A stretch of 64,000 nucleotides of DNA, from the NCBI RefSeq assembly GCF_047675955.1, contig NC_132914.1, forward strand, positions 44,726,521-44,790,520, in the 5' to 3' direction. The translations under genes were made by a program, and so were the position numbers. Below the pieces are notes generated by a model that was not told the DNA's origin, did not search any database, and worked only from the letters and a program-made list of their open reading frames with translations. Positions 45,578 through 55,714 of this stretch are shown here, piece by piece (the stretch's first letter is position 1; each line of letters begins with the position of its first letter). The stretch is from Chlorocebus sabaeus (Eukaryota > Chordata > Mammalia > Primates > Cercopithecidae).

Positions 45578-45671
45578 GCCTCCTCTGGTAGCTGGTCAAG
45601 CTGGGCCTTAGGAGAGCAATGTTGGCCTGCCCAGGTACTGCTCGAGAGTTTTACTCTGGAGGGGCTCCTTT
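45578..45671. repeat. 94-bp inverted copy (arm A)
   Basis: Reverse complement of 48421-48514 with about 88 of 94 bases matching. It sits at the edge of the MaLR internal sequence, whose consensus I do not recognise within it. Confidence 0.9.
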
Positions 45672-46595
45672 GAGCTCGGGTTTGCAAATTCCCAACTGGG
45701 ATTGTTTTGCTCAGTTTTCATCTTAGATGATTTATCGTCATCTTCTAAGTCCAAACTGTGGTTTGTAATAAGACAACATTTTTTTTTCCTTTTAGACTTT
45801 CAGCGTACAGTATAGAACAAACCCCACCAGAGACATATCTGAGTTAGCAAAACATTTACTCCATTTCCCTATAGCAAATTATTCCACATAGTACTGCTTA
45901 TGATTGCAAAGATACCACTGTTTTACAGCCAATAATGAATGAATGATGGGCAATTTTACTAGAATTGCTTTTTATTTTTGTCAGCTGTCTAAAAGTTTTC
46001 ACATTTTCACGTATATGTTTCCAAAGAGTGAATGTGCATGGGGAAAGATTCTGAGAATTAATTTCGCACATATTTTAACAACTAGAGAGAGAACATATAT
46101 CATTTATTGTCAGTTGTTTCAATAATGTTTCTACAATGAAAGAATTCACAAGGCTAAAAAGTTATATTCTGTATTTAATTTACTTGTGCAAATGTCTATA
46201 TAGGCTTTTATTACTAACTCCATGATTTTCTATCATCACTTAAAGCTAATGGACAAATGTTGACTATTTGACACAAAACCTTGTTCTTTCATTTTAAAAA
46301 GATTTTCCAAATGGTGGATTTAAGGGTCTCTTTGGAGCCGATTTTATTATTCTGTTACATAAGAATGTGTTCAGGGACAACGAAGGTATAATGTGCAAAT
46401 TAGTCCTCTATTCAATTAAAAGTTCAATACACAGTATTAATTTGACCTTATATTAGTAGGCAAAATTATAAATTTAGTGACCAAGCAGAATCATATGTCA
46501 ACAGCTATAATATTAAAATCATTACTGTAGCATGATTTCTTTAGGCTACATCTGAGAACTGTTCTTTCCTGTCATCACAAATGATTTTGTCAATC
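45672..46595. other. Unassigned DNA
   Basis: AT-rich, with no gene or clear repeat. The first 100 bp may still belong to the MaLR element. Confidence 0.4.
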
Positions 46596-47030
46596 CCACT
46601 TCCCCACCAGGAGACTTGATTAAACACTAGCATAGCTCAAGGCCCTGACCTGGGATCAACCCAGCCCTCCTCAAGTTCCTGTCTGGGAAATCTCAAGGTT
46701 GTTGAAAAATTTACTGTTTGCTCTAGCCAACATCTGAAGACTTGGCCCCTGTCTCCCAGGCTCTGTGGGAGGGTAAGAGCCTAACTTCAATAAGCACTAG
46801 TTAACAAACCCAGATGGTCTAATCACATTGGCCAACCCCTTTTACCCAATTATTGTAATTTTTCACTTCCGTGACTTTGGTTGAGACAGGCTGTTTCTGT
46901 CTCTTCACTCTCTCATTTTCCCTTTAAAATGCCTGGTTGTCTCTATATGGATTGGAGTTGAGCTCATTTCCATACTGGTTTGTCTTCATAATCTTTAACT
47001 AGTATCTGGCTTTGTTTTTCTTTAACACAT
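46596..47030 (+). mobile_element. Possible ERV LTR
   Basis: CCCTGTCTCCCAGGCTCTGTG, AACCCCTTTTACCCAATTATTG, then CCTTTAAAATGCCTGGTTGTCTC (TATA-like) and a T-rich tail look like U3/R of an endogenous retroviral LTR. Family unknown. Confidence 0.35.
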
Positions 47031-47399
47031 TTAGTCAAAACTTGAGCTAAACCAATTAAAATACAGAGGCATAGAAACTTTTCACTCACCTGAGAAACAT
47101 GTCAATAGCAATAGTGTATGAATTAAGTATAGTTGAATGGCAGCTGGCCACAGTCATGACAGTAAGTGATTTGCAATCCAGTTTTGTGAGAGAATTTGAA
47201 ATAATGCTCTGCTCATCTCAATCATTCCCACTATAAAACAAAAGAATCAAAGAGGGCAGTCTTTCTACAAACAAGTAACAAATCAAGATGAGGTGTAGTA
47301 AAAATAATAATAATAATAAAAGCATCTCCTGTGTCAAAGTATTAATTTTTCTATTGGTTATCAGAGTAGAAAAAAATACATTTTTTTATTTACCCCTTT

Positions 47400-47890
47400 T
47401 AGGTTTATTGGCTTGGAGTCCATGAATCAAACAAATAACAAACAGATTAACAAGAGAAAAAAAACAGTTTTAATTATGTACATAGCTATGTACGTAAACA
47501 CCAGAGTTTATAAAGAAAAATGTTCCTCAAGGAGGTAGCCAGATGGTTAAGGCTTTTACAGTATTCCATTTTTAGCTAAACAAAGGAAAAGGAATTTGGG
47601 ACTTCTAGGTCAGCAGGCAAGTTATAGGAAGGTGACCAAGAAAAGTATGGTAAACAAGGATTGTTTAGTGCTTTCTCCACTGATAAGAGTTATTGAGTCC
47701 TCTTCTCCGTAAGGGAAAAGGAGACACCTTTAAAGATGGAAATTTTCTAAATTTCCTTTATTAAAGGAAAATTTGTGCCCTGCTTTTAGAGCTTTTTCTG
47801 TGTCTGTTGGTCTTGATGGCCTTTAGCTAAAATATTCAACATAACAAAAAGGCATATTTTGGGGGGTATAGCATATCTTGGTACCCTTCG
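47400..47890. repeat. LTR-like repeat, copy 1
   Basis: Shares AGATTAACAAGAGAAAA near its start and AAAATATTCAACATAAC with ATATTTTGGGG near its end with 49620-50100, in the same orientation and order. Probably two copies of one LTR family that I cannot name. Confidence 0.45.
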
Positions 47891-47999
47891 TGGTGACAAA
47901 TTCCATTTCTGTTGGGCATTCCTAGGGGTTAGTGCTAGATTTCCCTGCTGACCAACTGGGAAAATGAGGTGGGAACAGAAAAGGGCATTGTGGCTGTCT

Positions 48000-48360
48000 C
48001 TCTAACAGTCTTTCCTCAGATGATCACTCAAAGCCAAAGCCAACTGTCCCCTACCTGTGACTGGGCTAAAGAAATGTGAGATGTTTTCACCAGAGTTGTC
48101 AGGGGAAAGAGCCAGTTGTCTTTGAATCCTGCACATGGACAAGGACACACGTGTACCCAGTTTTGCTGGTAGCCATATTATGACAATGAGGAAAAGCAAC
48201 CCTACAATGAAGTGAGTGTCATAAATAGCAGCACGGAGAAGGAAGCTGGATTCTAGATGATATTGCTGAACCATGGAATCGATTGAATTACTTAAGATAA
48301 TAAATTCCCTTACGGTTTAGGACATTTTGAGTTCGTATTCTGTTACTGGAAGCTTAAAAA
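48000..48360 (+). repeat. Possible MLT-type LTR 3' part
   Basis: GATGATATTGCTGAACCATGG, then TTTAGGACATTTTGAGTTCG and TCTGTTACTGGAAGC, resembles the 3' part of MLT-group LTRs. Tentative. Confidence 0.35.
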
Positions 48361-48420
48361 CAACAGAGCCCACGGAAGGAGGCAGTGTTCTCCATGGAGG
48401 GAAGATGGGCCTTCTAACTC

Positions 48421-48514
48421 AAAGGAGCACCTCTGGAGTAAAACTCTCAAGCAGTACCTGGGCAGGCCAACATTGCTCTCCTAAGTCCCAGCTTGACCAG
48501 CTGCCAGAGGAGGC
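48421..48514. repeat. 94-bp inverted copy (arm B)
   Basis: Partner of 45578-45671. B lies within a longer sequence (48480-48640) that has a diverged relative at 58414-58540, so B is the likelier original. Confidence 0.88.
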
Positions 48515-48779
48515 AGATATTTTGATGAGGGAAGGTGGTCAGGAAGGGGGCAAGGAGCAGTGATGTTGAAACCAGCAAGTCTGTGAAGTCAGTTAAATGT
48601 GCCAAAATATTTGGGTGAGGCAGATGGGGAGACAAACATTAAAGAGAGGAAAAATGAAGAGAAAAAAGGAGAGGCCAGAGATTGCTTTTTCTATACTCTG
48701 GAAAAGTACCAGTTCCATATGAATTACCTGGTTTACTTGTTTGTTTTTAAAGATCAGCTAGAACTTACCTCTGAATCTA

Positions 48780-49480
48780 TCTGATTCTGGTGATTTTTTA
48801 GATAGTAGGTCTTTTAAGCTTCCTTCTGTCTCTTCTGTAGCATTTGATCTATTCAAGTTTTGTGTTTCTTCTTAGGTCAATTGTGTTAGTTTATATTTTG
48901 CAGGAACATCATTTATTCCCTCTAGGTTTTTTGAAATCTTGCCATTGAATCTAATACTCTCTTAGAATGTTTTCAGTGTCTTATCTTTGATTGTCTCTCA
49001 TTTCTTATCTTGTGTATGTTTCTCTTAGTCAGGCTTCTATTGACTTTCCTTTTTAGGTTTATTTATCCTTTCTACTATTTTACTTATTATTTTGCTTTCC
49101 TGTTCATTATTTTCCTTCTTCACTACTTTAATCTTTCCACTTTTGTTTGGTTTTGTTTTCTTTTTCGAATTTCTTAAAGATGAGTATTGTTCTTTACTTT
49201 TCAGCTCTTAATCTTTAATGGCAAAGGCACTTAAAGCTACAAATATTCCTCTCATAGATTTCCATATGTCTTATTGGTTTGACATAAATAGTAGCTCTTG
49301 CCATTGCTTTGAAATAATTTTTAATTTTGGTTTTTATTTTCTTTTTGACCCAGAGCTATTAAAGTGTTTTTACTTTATTAAAGTGTTGTTGTTAATTCAT
49401 AAGTGTTTAGAATTTTTGTCATTCTTTATTTCTTATTTCTGAGTTTTATTAGAGAATATGACCTGTAAAATTGACCTTTA
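48780..49480 (-). repeat. Old L1 ORF2 5' part (minus)
   Basis: Antisense L1M text such as ATTTGATCTATTCAAGTTTTG, CCTCTCATAGATTTCCATATG and AAGTGTTTAGAATTTTTGTC. The 49218 frame on the plus strand is a shadow of it. Confidence 0.7.
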
Positions 49481-49589
49481 AAAAAAAGTTACGTTTTTTC
49501 AACCAAGAGTATGACCAAATGTCATAAATACTCCATGAACATGCAAAACTATGAATATTTTCTACTTAATACTTTCTACTCAAAGGATA

Positions 49590-50100
49590 TATGGTTTAAT
49601 ATTGTAAGGTAGCAAAAATATCTTCTCACTTCTAAGTTGTTTGCTGAGGCTGTAAGATACAGGTTAACAAGAGAAAAGTATACAAATTTATTTAAAATCT
49701 GTTTTACATAACACAGAAGTGGAAATGAAGACCCAAAGAAACATTTAACCCTGAGTATTTTTATACTAGGTTTGACAAAGAGTAGAAAGTTGTCGAAAAA
49801 TATGATGGGGCAGAGAGGGTTTGAGCTAGGATAGCAAACTGGAGGAAACTCAGCAAGGCTTATTGGTTTAAATTACTTTCAACATCCCTCCATCTTCCCA
49901 TCTTTGGTGTTAAAGGTGTGCTTCTCTCTGAGTATCGGGAAGGTACCTCTCATGTGAGGGTCTTATGTCGTATTTCAGGGAGAAGAAAGAGTCAGAGTGT
50001 CCTTCCTCTATCTGCTGTTTTTCAGATTCCTTCAGCTTAAAATATTCAATATGGCAAGCTGCCATATTTTGGGGTAGTATATCCTGTACCCCATCATTTC
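49590..50100. repeat. LTR-like repeat, copy 2
   Basis: GGTTAACAAGAGAAAAGTAT to AAAATATTCAATATGGC and GTATATCCTGTACCCC; see copy 1 at 47400. No tRNA primer site or gag/pol-like frame lies between the copies, so this is not supported as one provirus. Confidence 0.45.
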
Positions 50101-50293
50101 AATAGTTTTACTATTTAATTTCTGCTTGTCATTATTACTATTTTTTGCCCCATTGGATTTGGATGATTCTGAAAGACGTACACATTTCTAAATGAAGTTA
50201 TCCTTGCATTTCTAACACTTTATATATTTAGCTGCTGTAGCTAATACATACACAGTAATGACTAGTATATCTTTTACCTAAATTGTACTTTTT

Positions 50294-50469
50294 AGCCCAG
50301 GATGGTGACTGATGCCTGTAATCCTAGTGTTTTGGGAGGCCAAGGTAGGAAGATCTCTTGAGCCCAGTAGTTCAAGGTTGCAGTGAACTATTATCATGCC
50401 ACTGTATTTCAGCTTGGTCAACAAAGTGAGACCCTGTCTCAAAAAAAAAAAAAAAAAAAAGAAAAAAAA
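50294..50469 (+). repeat. Monomeric Alu (FRAM-like)
   Basis: Single-arm Alu of about 150 bp with TTGAGCCCAGTAGTTCAAGG, GAACTATTATCATGCCACTG and an A20-type tail; ancient. Confidence 0.75.
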
Positions 50470-50693
50470 ATTCTTTTTATCATTATGTATTATTCATCTT
50501 TAATTTCATTGGTGGTTTTAAGCTTAAATTCTGCCCATCTGGTATTAACGTGAATTTCTGCTTTCTCTTTGTGATATCTTTTTGTCCATTTCATTTTTCA
50601 GTCTTTAAAAAACTCACTGTTTTAAGCATTAAAAAACAATAAACAGTGTATTGCTTGATGTTGTTATTTAACCCAACCCGCCAGTCTCTGTCT
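50470..50693 (-). repeat. Old L1 endonuclease/5' region (minus), segment 1
   Basis: Antisense L1M text including AACCCGCCAGTCTCTGTCT, which is contiguous in the family with GTTTAGCCCATTCATGTTAA at 50884 except for about 13-15 missing bases. Confidence 0.65.
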
Positions 50694-50855
50694 AAAAATA
50701 CAAAAAATTAGCCGGGCGAGGTGGCGGGCGCCTGTAGTTCCAGCTACTCGGAGGCTGAGGCAGGAGAATGGCGTGAACCCGGGAGGCGGCGCTTGCAGTG
50801 AGCTGAGATCCGGCCACTGCACTCCAGCCTGGGCGATAGAGCGAGACTCCGTCTC

Positions 50856-50883
<28 letters not shown>
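50694..50883 (+). repeat. Young AluY, 5'-truncated, Old World monkey AluYR-like
   Basis: Starts in the middle A-rich linker and ends in A28. Nearly pristine, with intact CpGs. GGGCGAGGTGGCGGG and GAGATCCGGCCACTGC differ from human AluY (GGGCGTGGTGGCGGG, GAGATCGCGCCACTGC) in the way I associate with cercopithecid AluYR subfamilies. No target-site duplication is visible. Confidence 0.88.
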
Positions 50884-50887
<4 letters not shown>

Positions 50888-51231
50888 AGCCCATTCATGT
50901 TAAGTATAAAACTATTTTATTCATTCTATTTTATTTAATATTTATCTTTGGTCTTACTTTGCATTTCCTCTTTTTTCTTTCTTCATTTTTGCTGATTTGT
51001 TCAGGTTGCTCTACATTCTCATTTTCTTATTAATTACCTTCCCTTTATCATCACACACAAGTGTCTGGACTATCGTATGAAATCCTCATGCTTTTTCCTT
51101 TCAACCAAATCACTCCATTTCTCACTGTTCCCACCAATAAATGAGACCTTTGAATACCTTTACTTCTCCATTCTTCCTGCCAGGTTACCTTTAAACTTTT
51201 ACTCTACAGAACAGAATCTATTTGTACTTTC
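50884..51231 (-). repeat. Old L1 (minus), segment 2
   Basis: Resumes as GTTTAGCCCATTCATGTTAA. Becomes unrecognisable by about 51030. Confidence 0.5.
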
Positions 51232-51540
51232 TTTTTTATTTTATTTTATTTTTTTCTTGAGATGGAGTTTCGCTCTTGTTGCCCAGGCTGGAGTGCAATG
51301 GTGCCATCTCAACTCACTGCAATCTCTGCCTCCCGGGTTCAAGCGATTCCCCTGCCTTAGCCTCCCGAATATCTGGGATTATAGGCGCACATCACCACGC
51401 CCAGCTGATTTTGTATTTTTAGTAGAGATGGGGTTTCTCCATGTTAGTCAGGCTGGTCTAGAACTCCAAACCTCAGGTGATCCGCTCACCTCGCCCTCCC
51501 AAAGTGCTGGGATTACAGGCGTGAGCCACCGCACCCAGCC
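51232..51540 (-). repeat. AluS-type element (minus)
   Basis: Complete antisense Alu with a (TTTTA)n head and end GCACCCAGCC. The 164-codon plus-strand frame over it is a shadow. Confidence 0.92.
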
Positions 51541-51963
51541 CTACTCTACTTTCAAATACCTTTTTTGCTGATACGGCTTAATACTTTGGATTCTAGGCTA
51601 TTATTAGATTTCTCTTGCAGTAAATTCTTCTTTTTAAGATTGCTTATTTAGCTATTATATTAATCTCACTCTGTTAACACCTATTTGCATCTAACTTTAC
51701 TTACTGCAAGCTATACTGCTTACCATTCTTGTTTCCTCTCTTCATCTTCTACTCTGACCTGGTTTCCCTCAGATGGAATAGGAGGATGGTATTTTCTATG
51801 AATTCCTGCATAGCCACAAATACATTTTTTCTACTGATAAAAGAATGATAATATCTTGCCTCAGATATAAAATTCTTAGATTGTAGTTCTTTTCTGTCTG
51901 ATATCAATAATTTTTATTAGCTCCTGAGTTGTAGATGACACAGTCCTGTATCAGTCTAATGTT

Positions 51964-52052
51964 TCTCCTCCTTCTTCTTCTTCTTCCTCTTCTTCTTCTT
52001 TTACTTCCTCTTCCTCTCCTTCTCCTTCTCCTCCTCCGCCGCCTCCTCCTCC

Positions 52053-52086
<34 letters not shown>

Positions 52087-52100
52087 TCTTCTTCCTCTTC
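51964..52100. repeat. Homopyrimidine (TTC/CTC)n tract
   Basis: About 137 bases almost free of purines on the plus strand, with mirror-symmetric TCC/TTC blocks that could form triplex (H-)DNA. A short (TA)n follows. The poly-Arg and poly-Leu frames across it are rejected. Confidence 0.95.
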
Positions 52101-52130
52101 TATATATGTATATATATATGTGTCTATAGA

Positions 52131-52209
52131 TAGATATTTGCATACTTGATCTTTCTGTCTCTGTATTTATAAGATTTATCTTAATCCTTGGAGTTCAGAA
52201 ATCTTACCA
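52131..52209 (+). repeat. 79-bp direct repeat, donor copy
   Basis: Same 79 bases, with 3 mismatches, as 53352-53430. Here the sequence is continuous with its surroundings. Confidence 0.95.
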
Positions 52210-52751
52210 GAATATGTCTAAGTGTGTGGATCTTGGTAGTACATTTCCATCTGCTGACTTGAATAAATCTAATTTTAACTAATTTTGCCTCTCCTCAATC
52301 TGTGCTCTTATGTTTTTCTAATGTTTACATGTAGGTCTCCTGGATCTTTCTTCCAACTCTGCTATCTTTTTGCTCATGATTTCTACCTCTTTGAATTATT
52401 GCTCCTTATTTTGATATACTTCTTCCAGTTGTTCTTTCAGGCTACTAATTTGAACCCAACATAAATCATCTTCTTCAGTTCACCCACTTGCTTGTTCAGT
52501 TAAAAAGTCATGGGTTGCTCTTTTTTTTTTTTTTTTTTTTTTTTTTCCGGTCATTGTTCAGTTATTTTGTTATTGTTGTTTGGGTTTTCATTTTTTATAT
52601 TTTTGAATATTATAAGTAATACCCTTAAGTTCACTTTTAATTTTTTCTAGATCAAGTCGTTGCCTCTCTCCTCTAGCAGTTCTGTTTTGCATGGAACTCC
52701 TGCTATGAAGGTTATGCTATTGTAGCCTTAGAGCATTTATTCTCTAAATCA

Positions 52752-52928
52752 GTCCTTCTCAAACTTTAATGTGTATATGAATCACTCAGGAATCTTCTTA
52801 AACTGTTGATTCAAATTCAGAATATCTGGAGTGTGATCTGAGTGTCTGCATATCTAACAAGTTATGCCAATATTTCTACACCTATTTCTAACAGGTGATG
52901 CCAGTGCTACTGGTCTATGGACTACACT
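52752..52928 (+). mobile_element. MER5A-type DNA transposon, copy 1
   Basis: CAGTCCTTCTCAAACTTTAAT to AACAGGTGATGCCAGTGCTAC and CTATGGACTACACTTCCAG; a short hAT (Charlie) non-autonomous element, diverged. Confidence 0.78.
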
Positions 52929-52943
52929 TCCAGTAACACAGCA

Positions 52944-53065
52944 CTCAAACATTAGTATACATCAGAACTACCTAAAGGGTTTATTAAAATGGGATCATTG
53001 GTTCTACTCCCAGCGTTTCTGATTCAGTGGGTCTGAGATAGTGCCTGAACATTTGCATTTCCTTT
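52944..53065 (+). mobile_element. MER5A-type copy 2, left part
   Basis: CACTCAAACATTAGTATACAT, GTTTCTGATTCAGTGGGTC and CTGAACATTTGCATTTCC, then cut by an L1. It resumes at 56950. Confidence 0.8.
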
Positions 53066-53351
53066 TCATGTGTGTGTGCTGTGTGTGTTTGTGCGTGTGT
53101 GTGTAGATAGTAGGTATATATATTTATGAGACACATGAGATATTTTGATACAGGCATACCATGTGTGATAATTACATCAGGGTAAATGGGGTATCCATCA
53201 TCTCAAGCATTTATCCTTTCTTTGTGTTGCAAACAATCCAATTCTACTCTTTTAGTTAATTTAAAATGTACAATAAATTATTGTTCACTGTAGTCACCCT
53301 ATTGTGCTATCAAATACTAGATCTTATTCATTCTATATATATAACTATATA
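53066..53351 (-). repeat. L1PB/L1MA-type L1 (minus), segment 1 (3'UTR)
   Basis: TG-rich terminus, then TATTTATGAGACACATGAGAT and GGGTATCCATCATCTCAAGC form the reverse-complement 3'UTR of an L1PB/L1MA-grade element. Confidence 0.82.
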
Positions 53352-53430
53352 TAGATATTTGCATACTTGATCTTTCTCTCTCCGTATTTATAAGATTTGT
53401 CTTAATCCTTGGAGTTCAGAAATCTTACCA
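53352..53430 (+). repeat. 79-bp direct repeat, inserted copy
   Basis: Copy of 52131-52209 lying between L1 3'UTR text (CTATATATATAACTATATA) and TTTTTGTACCCATTAACC, which are adjacent in related L1s. It therefore appears inserted into this L1. Confidence 0.93.
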
Positions 53431-54978
53431 TATTTTTGTACCCATTAACCATCACCACTTTCTCCCCCACCTCCCCCAACTATCCTTTCCAGCCTCTAGT
53501 AACCATCATTTTACTCTCTATCTTTATGAGTTCAATTGTTTTAATTTTTAGCACCCACAAATAAGTGAGTGCTAAATGTGAAATTTGTCTTTCTGTGCCT
53601 AGCTTATTTCACTTAACGTAATGCCTCCAGTTCCACCTATGTTGTTGCAAATGACAGGATATTATTCTTTTTTGTGGTTGAATAATACTCAGTTGTGTAT
53701 ATATACTACATTTTCTGTATCCATATGTCTGTTGATGGACACTTTGGTTGCTTACAAATCTTGGCTATTGTGGGTAGTGCTGTAATAAACATGGGAGTGA
53801 AGATATCTCTTCGATATTGCTTTGATGTGCTTACTTTTGGGTATATATCTAGCAGTGGGATTGCTGGATCACATGGCAGTTCTATTTTTTATTTTTTGAG
53901 GAAACTCCAAACTGTTCTCCATAGTGGTTGTACTAATATACATTCCCACCAACAGTGTATGGAGGTTCCCTTTTCTTCACATTCTCACCAGCATTTGTTA
54001 TTGCCTCTCTTTTGGATAAAAACCATTTTAACAGGGGTGAGATGATACCTCACTGTAGTTTGTATTTGCATGTCTCTGATGGTCAATGATGTTGAGCACC
54101 TTTTCATATACTTGTTTGCCATTTGTACGTTTTCTTTTGAGAAATATCTATTCAGATTTTTTGCCCATTTTTTAATCAAATTATTACATTTTTTCCTCTG
54201 CAGTTGTTTAAGCCCCTTATATGTTCTGGTTATTATTCCTTTGTCAGATGAATAGTTGGCAGATATTTTGTCCCATTCTGTGGATTGTCTCTTCACTTTG
54301 TTGATTGTTGCCTTTGCTGTGAAAAATTTTAACTTGATGCGATACTATTTTTCCATTTTTGCTTTGGTTGCCTGTGCTTGTGTGGTATCACTCAAGGAAT
54401 CTTTGCCCAGATGTTTTAGAGAGTTTCTTCAATGCTTTCTTTTAACAGTTTCATAGTTTGAGGCCTTAGATTTAAGTATTCAATCCATTTTGATTTGATT
54501 TTTCTATATTGCTAGAGATAGCGGTCTAGTTTCATTCTTCTGCATATTGATATCTAGTTTTCCCAGCACCATTTATTAAAGAGACTGTCCTTTCCCCAAT
54601 GTATGTTCTTGGCACCTTTGTAGAAGATGAGTTCACTGTAGATATATGGATTTATTTCTGGGTTTGCTATTCTGTTCCATTAGTCTATGTGTCTGTTTTT
54701 ATGCTAGTATCAGGCTGCTTTGATTACTGTAGCTCTGTAGTATAAGTGGAAGTGAAGTAATGTGATTCTTCTAGTTTTGTTCTTTTTGCTCAAGATAGCT
54801 TTGGCTATTCTGGGTCTTTTGTGGCTCCATATAAATTTCAAAATTATTATTTCTATGTTTGTGAAGAATGTCATTGGTATTTTGATAGGGATTGCATTAA
54901 ATCTGTAGATTGCTTTGGGTAGTATGGATATTTTAACCATATTGATTCCTCTAGTCTATGAACATGAAATATTTTCCA
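53431..54978 (-). repeat. L1PB/L1MA-type L1 (minus), segment 2
   Basis: ORF2 C-terminal half in reverse. 53985-54296 reads KRQSTEWDKISANYSSDKG and 54710-54940 reads KAIYRFNAIPIKIPMTFFT. Several stops. Confidence 0.9.
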
Positions 54979-55275
54979 GGCCGGGCGCGGTGGCTCATGC
55001 TGTAATCCCAGCACTTTGGGAGGCCAAGATGGGCGGATCATGAGGTCAGGAGATCGAGACCATCCTGGCTAACACGGTGAAACCCCGTCTCTACTAAAAA
55101 CACAAAAAATTAGCCGGGCATGGTGGCGGGCGCCTGTAGTCCCAGCTGCATGGGAGGCTGAGGCAGGAGAATGGCGTGAACCCAGGAGGCGGAGCTTGCA
55201 GTGAGCTGAGATGGCACCACTGCACTCCAGCCTGGGCGACAGAGCAAGACTCTGACTCAAAAAAAAAAAAAGAAA
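54979..55275 (+). repeat. AluY element with 13-bp duplication
   Basis: GGCCGGGCGCGGTGGCTC start, GAACCCAGGAGGCGGAGCTTG, A12-rich tail. GAAATATTTTCCA is perfect at 54966-54978 and 55276-55288. Confidence 0.96.
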
Positions 55276-55370
55276 GAAATATTTTCCATTTTATAGTGTC
55301 CTATTCAATTTGAAACATCAATGTTTTATAGTTTTTATTATAGAGAGCTTTCACTTCTTTGATTAAGTTG

Positions 55371-55440
55371 ATTATCCTTGTTTGCAGATGATATAATCTT
55401 ATATTTGGAAAAATCTAAAGACTCCACCAAAAAATCTGCT
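55371..55440. repeat. Perfect 70-bp inverted repeat, extra arm
   Basis: Exact reverse complement (70/70) of 55617-55686. It presents L1 sense sequence inside an antisense L1, followed by the 16-bp palindrome ATTTTATTAATAAAAT at 55445-55460. Confidence 0.98.
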
Positions 55441-55616
55441 ATGTATTTTATTAATAAAATCCTATGTATTTTATTTTATTTTATTTGTAGCTATTATGAA
55501 TGAAATTATTTTCTTGATTTATTTTTCAGATTGTTTGCTATGGCAAATAGACAGGCTATTGACTTTTGTAGGTTGATTTTGTATCCTGTAACTTTACTGA
55601 ATTTGTTATCAGTTCG

Positions 55617-55686
55617 AGCAGATTTTTTGGTGGAGTCTTTAGATTTTTCCAAATATAAGATTATATCATCTGCAAACAAGGATAAT
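55617..55686. repeat. Perfect 70-bp inverted repeat, native arm
   Basis: Continuous with the surrounding antisense L1 (FADD region), so this is the donor of the extra arm. Confidence 0.97.
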
Positions 55687-55714
55687 TTGATTGCTTCCTT
55701 TCCAATTTGGATGC

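Larger units (their letters stand above)
51541..52751 (-). repeat. Probable old L1 5' part (minus) with simple repeats
   Basis: Antisense text (AATCTTACCAGAATATGTCTA, TTCTTCCAGTTGTTCTTTCA) resembles L1M ORF1 or upstream DNA. A T26 run lies at 52521-52546. The pyrimidine tract at 51964 is described separately. Confidence 0.45.
55289..55714 (-). repeat. L1PB/L1MA-type L1 (minus), segment 3 (RT active site)
   Basis: 55506-55745 in reverse reads KLSLFADDIILYLEKSKDST, so the RT FADD motif is preserved. The segment also contains the inverted insertion at 55371-55461. Confidence 0.88.

Noticed and set aside
47400..50100. A single provirus bounded by the two LTR-like repeats
   Set aside because: The interior is L1 and other repeats with no primer-binding site or gag/pol-like remnants, so two separate insertions are simpler.
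51077..51571. 164-codon plus-strand frame
   Set aside because: The second half is an antisense Alu and the first half AT-rich L1 sequence; no independent support for a gene.
51904..52143. 79-codon poly-Arg frame (-) and 64-codon poly-Leu frame (+)
   Set aside because: Both are translations of the (TTC/CTC)n tract. There is no domain, and the composition is dictated by the repeat.
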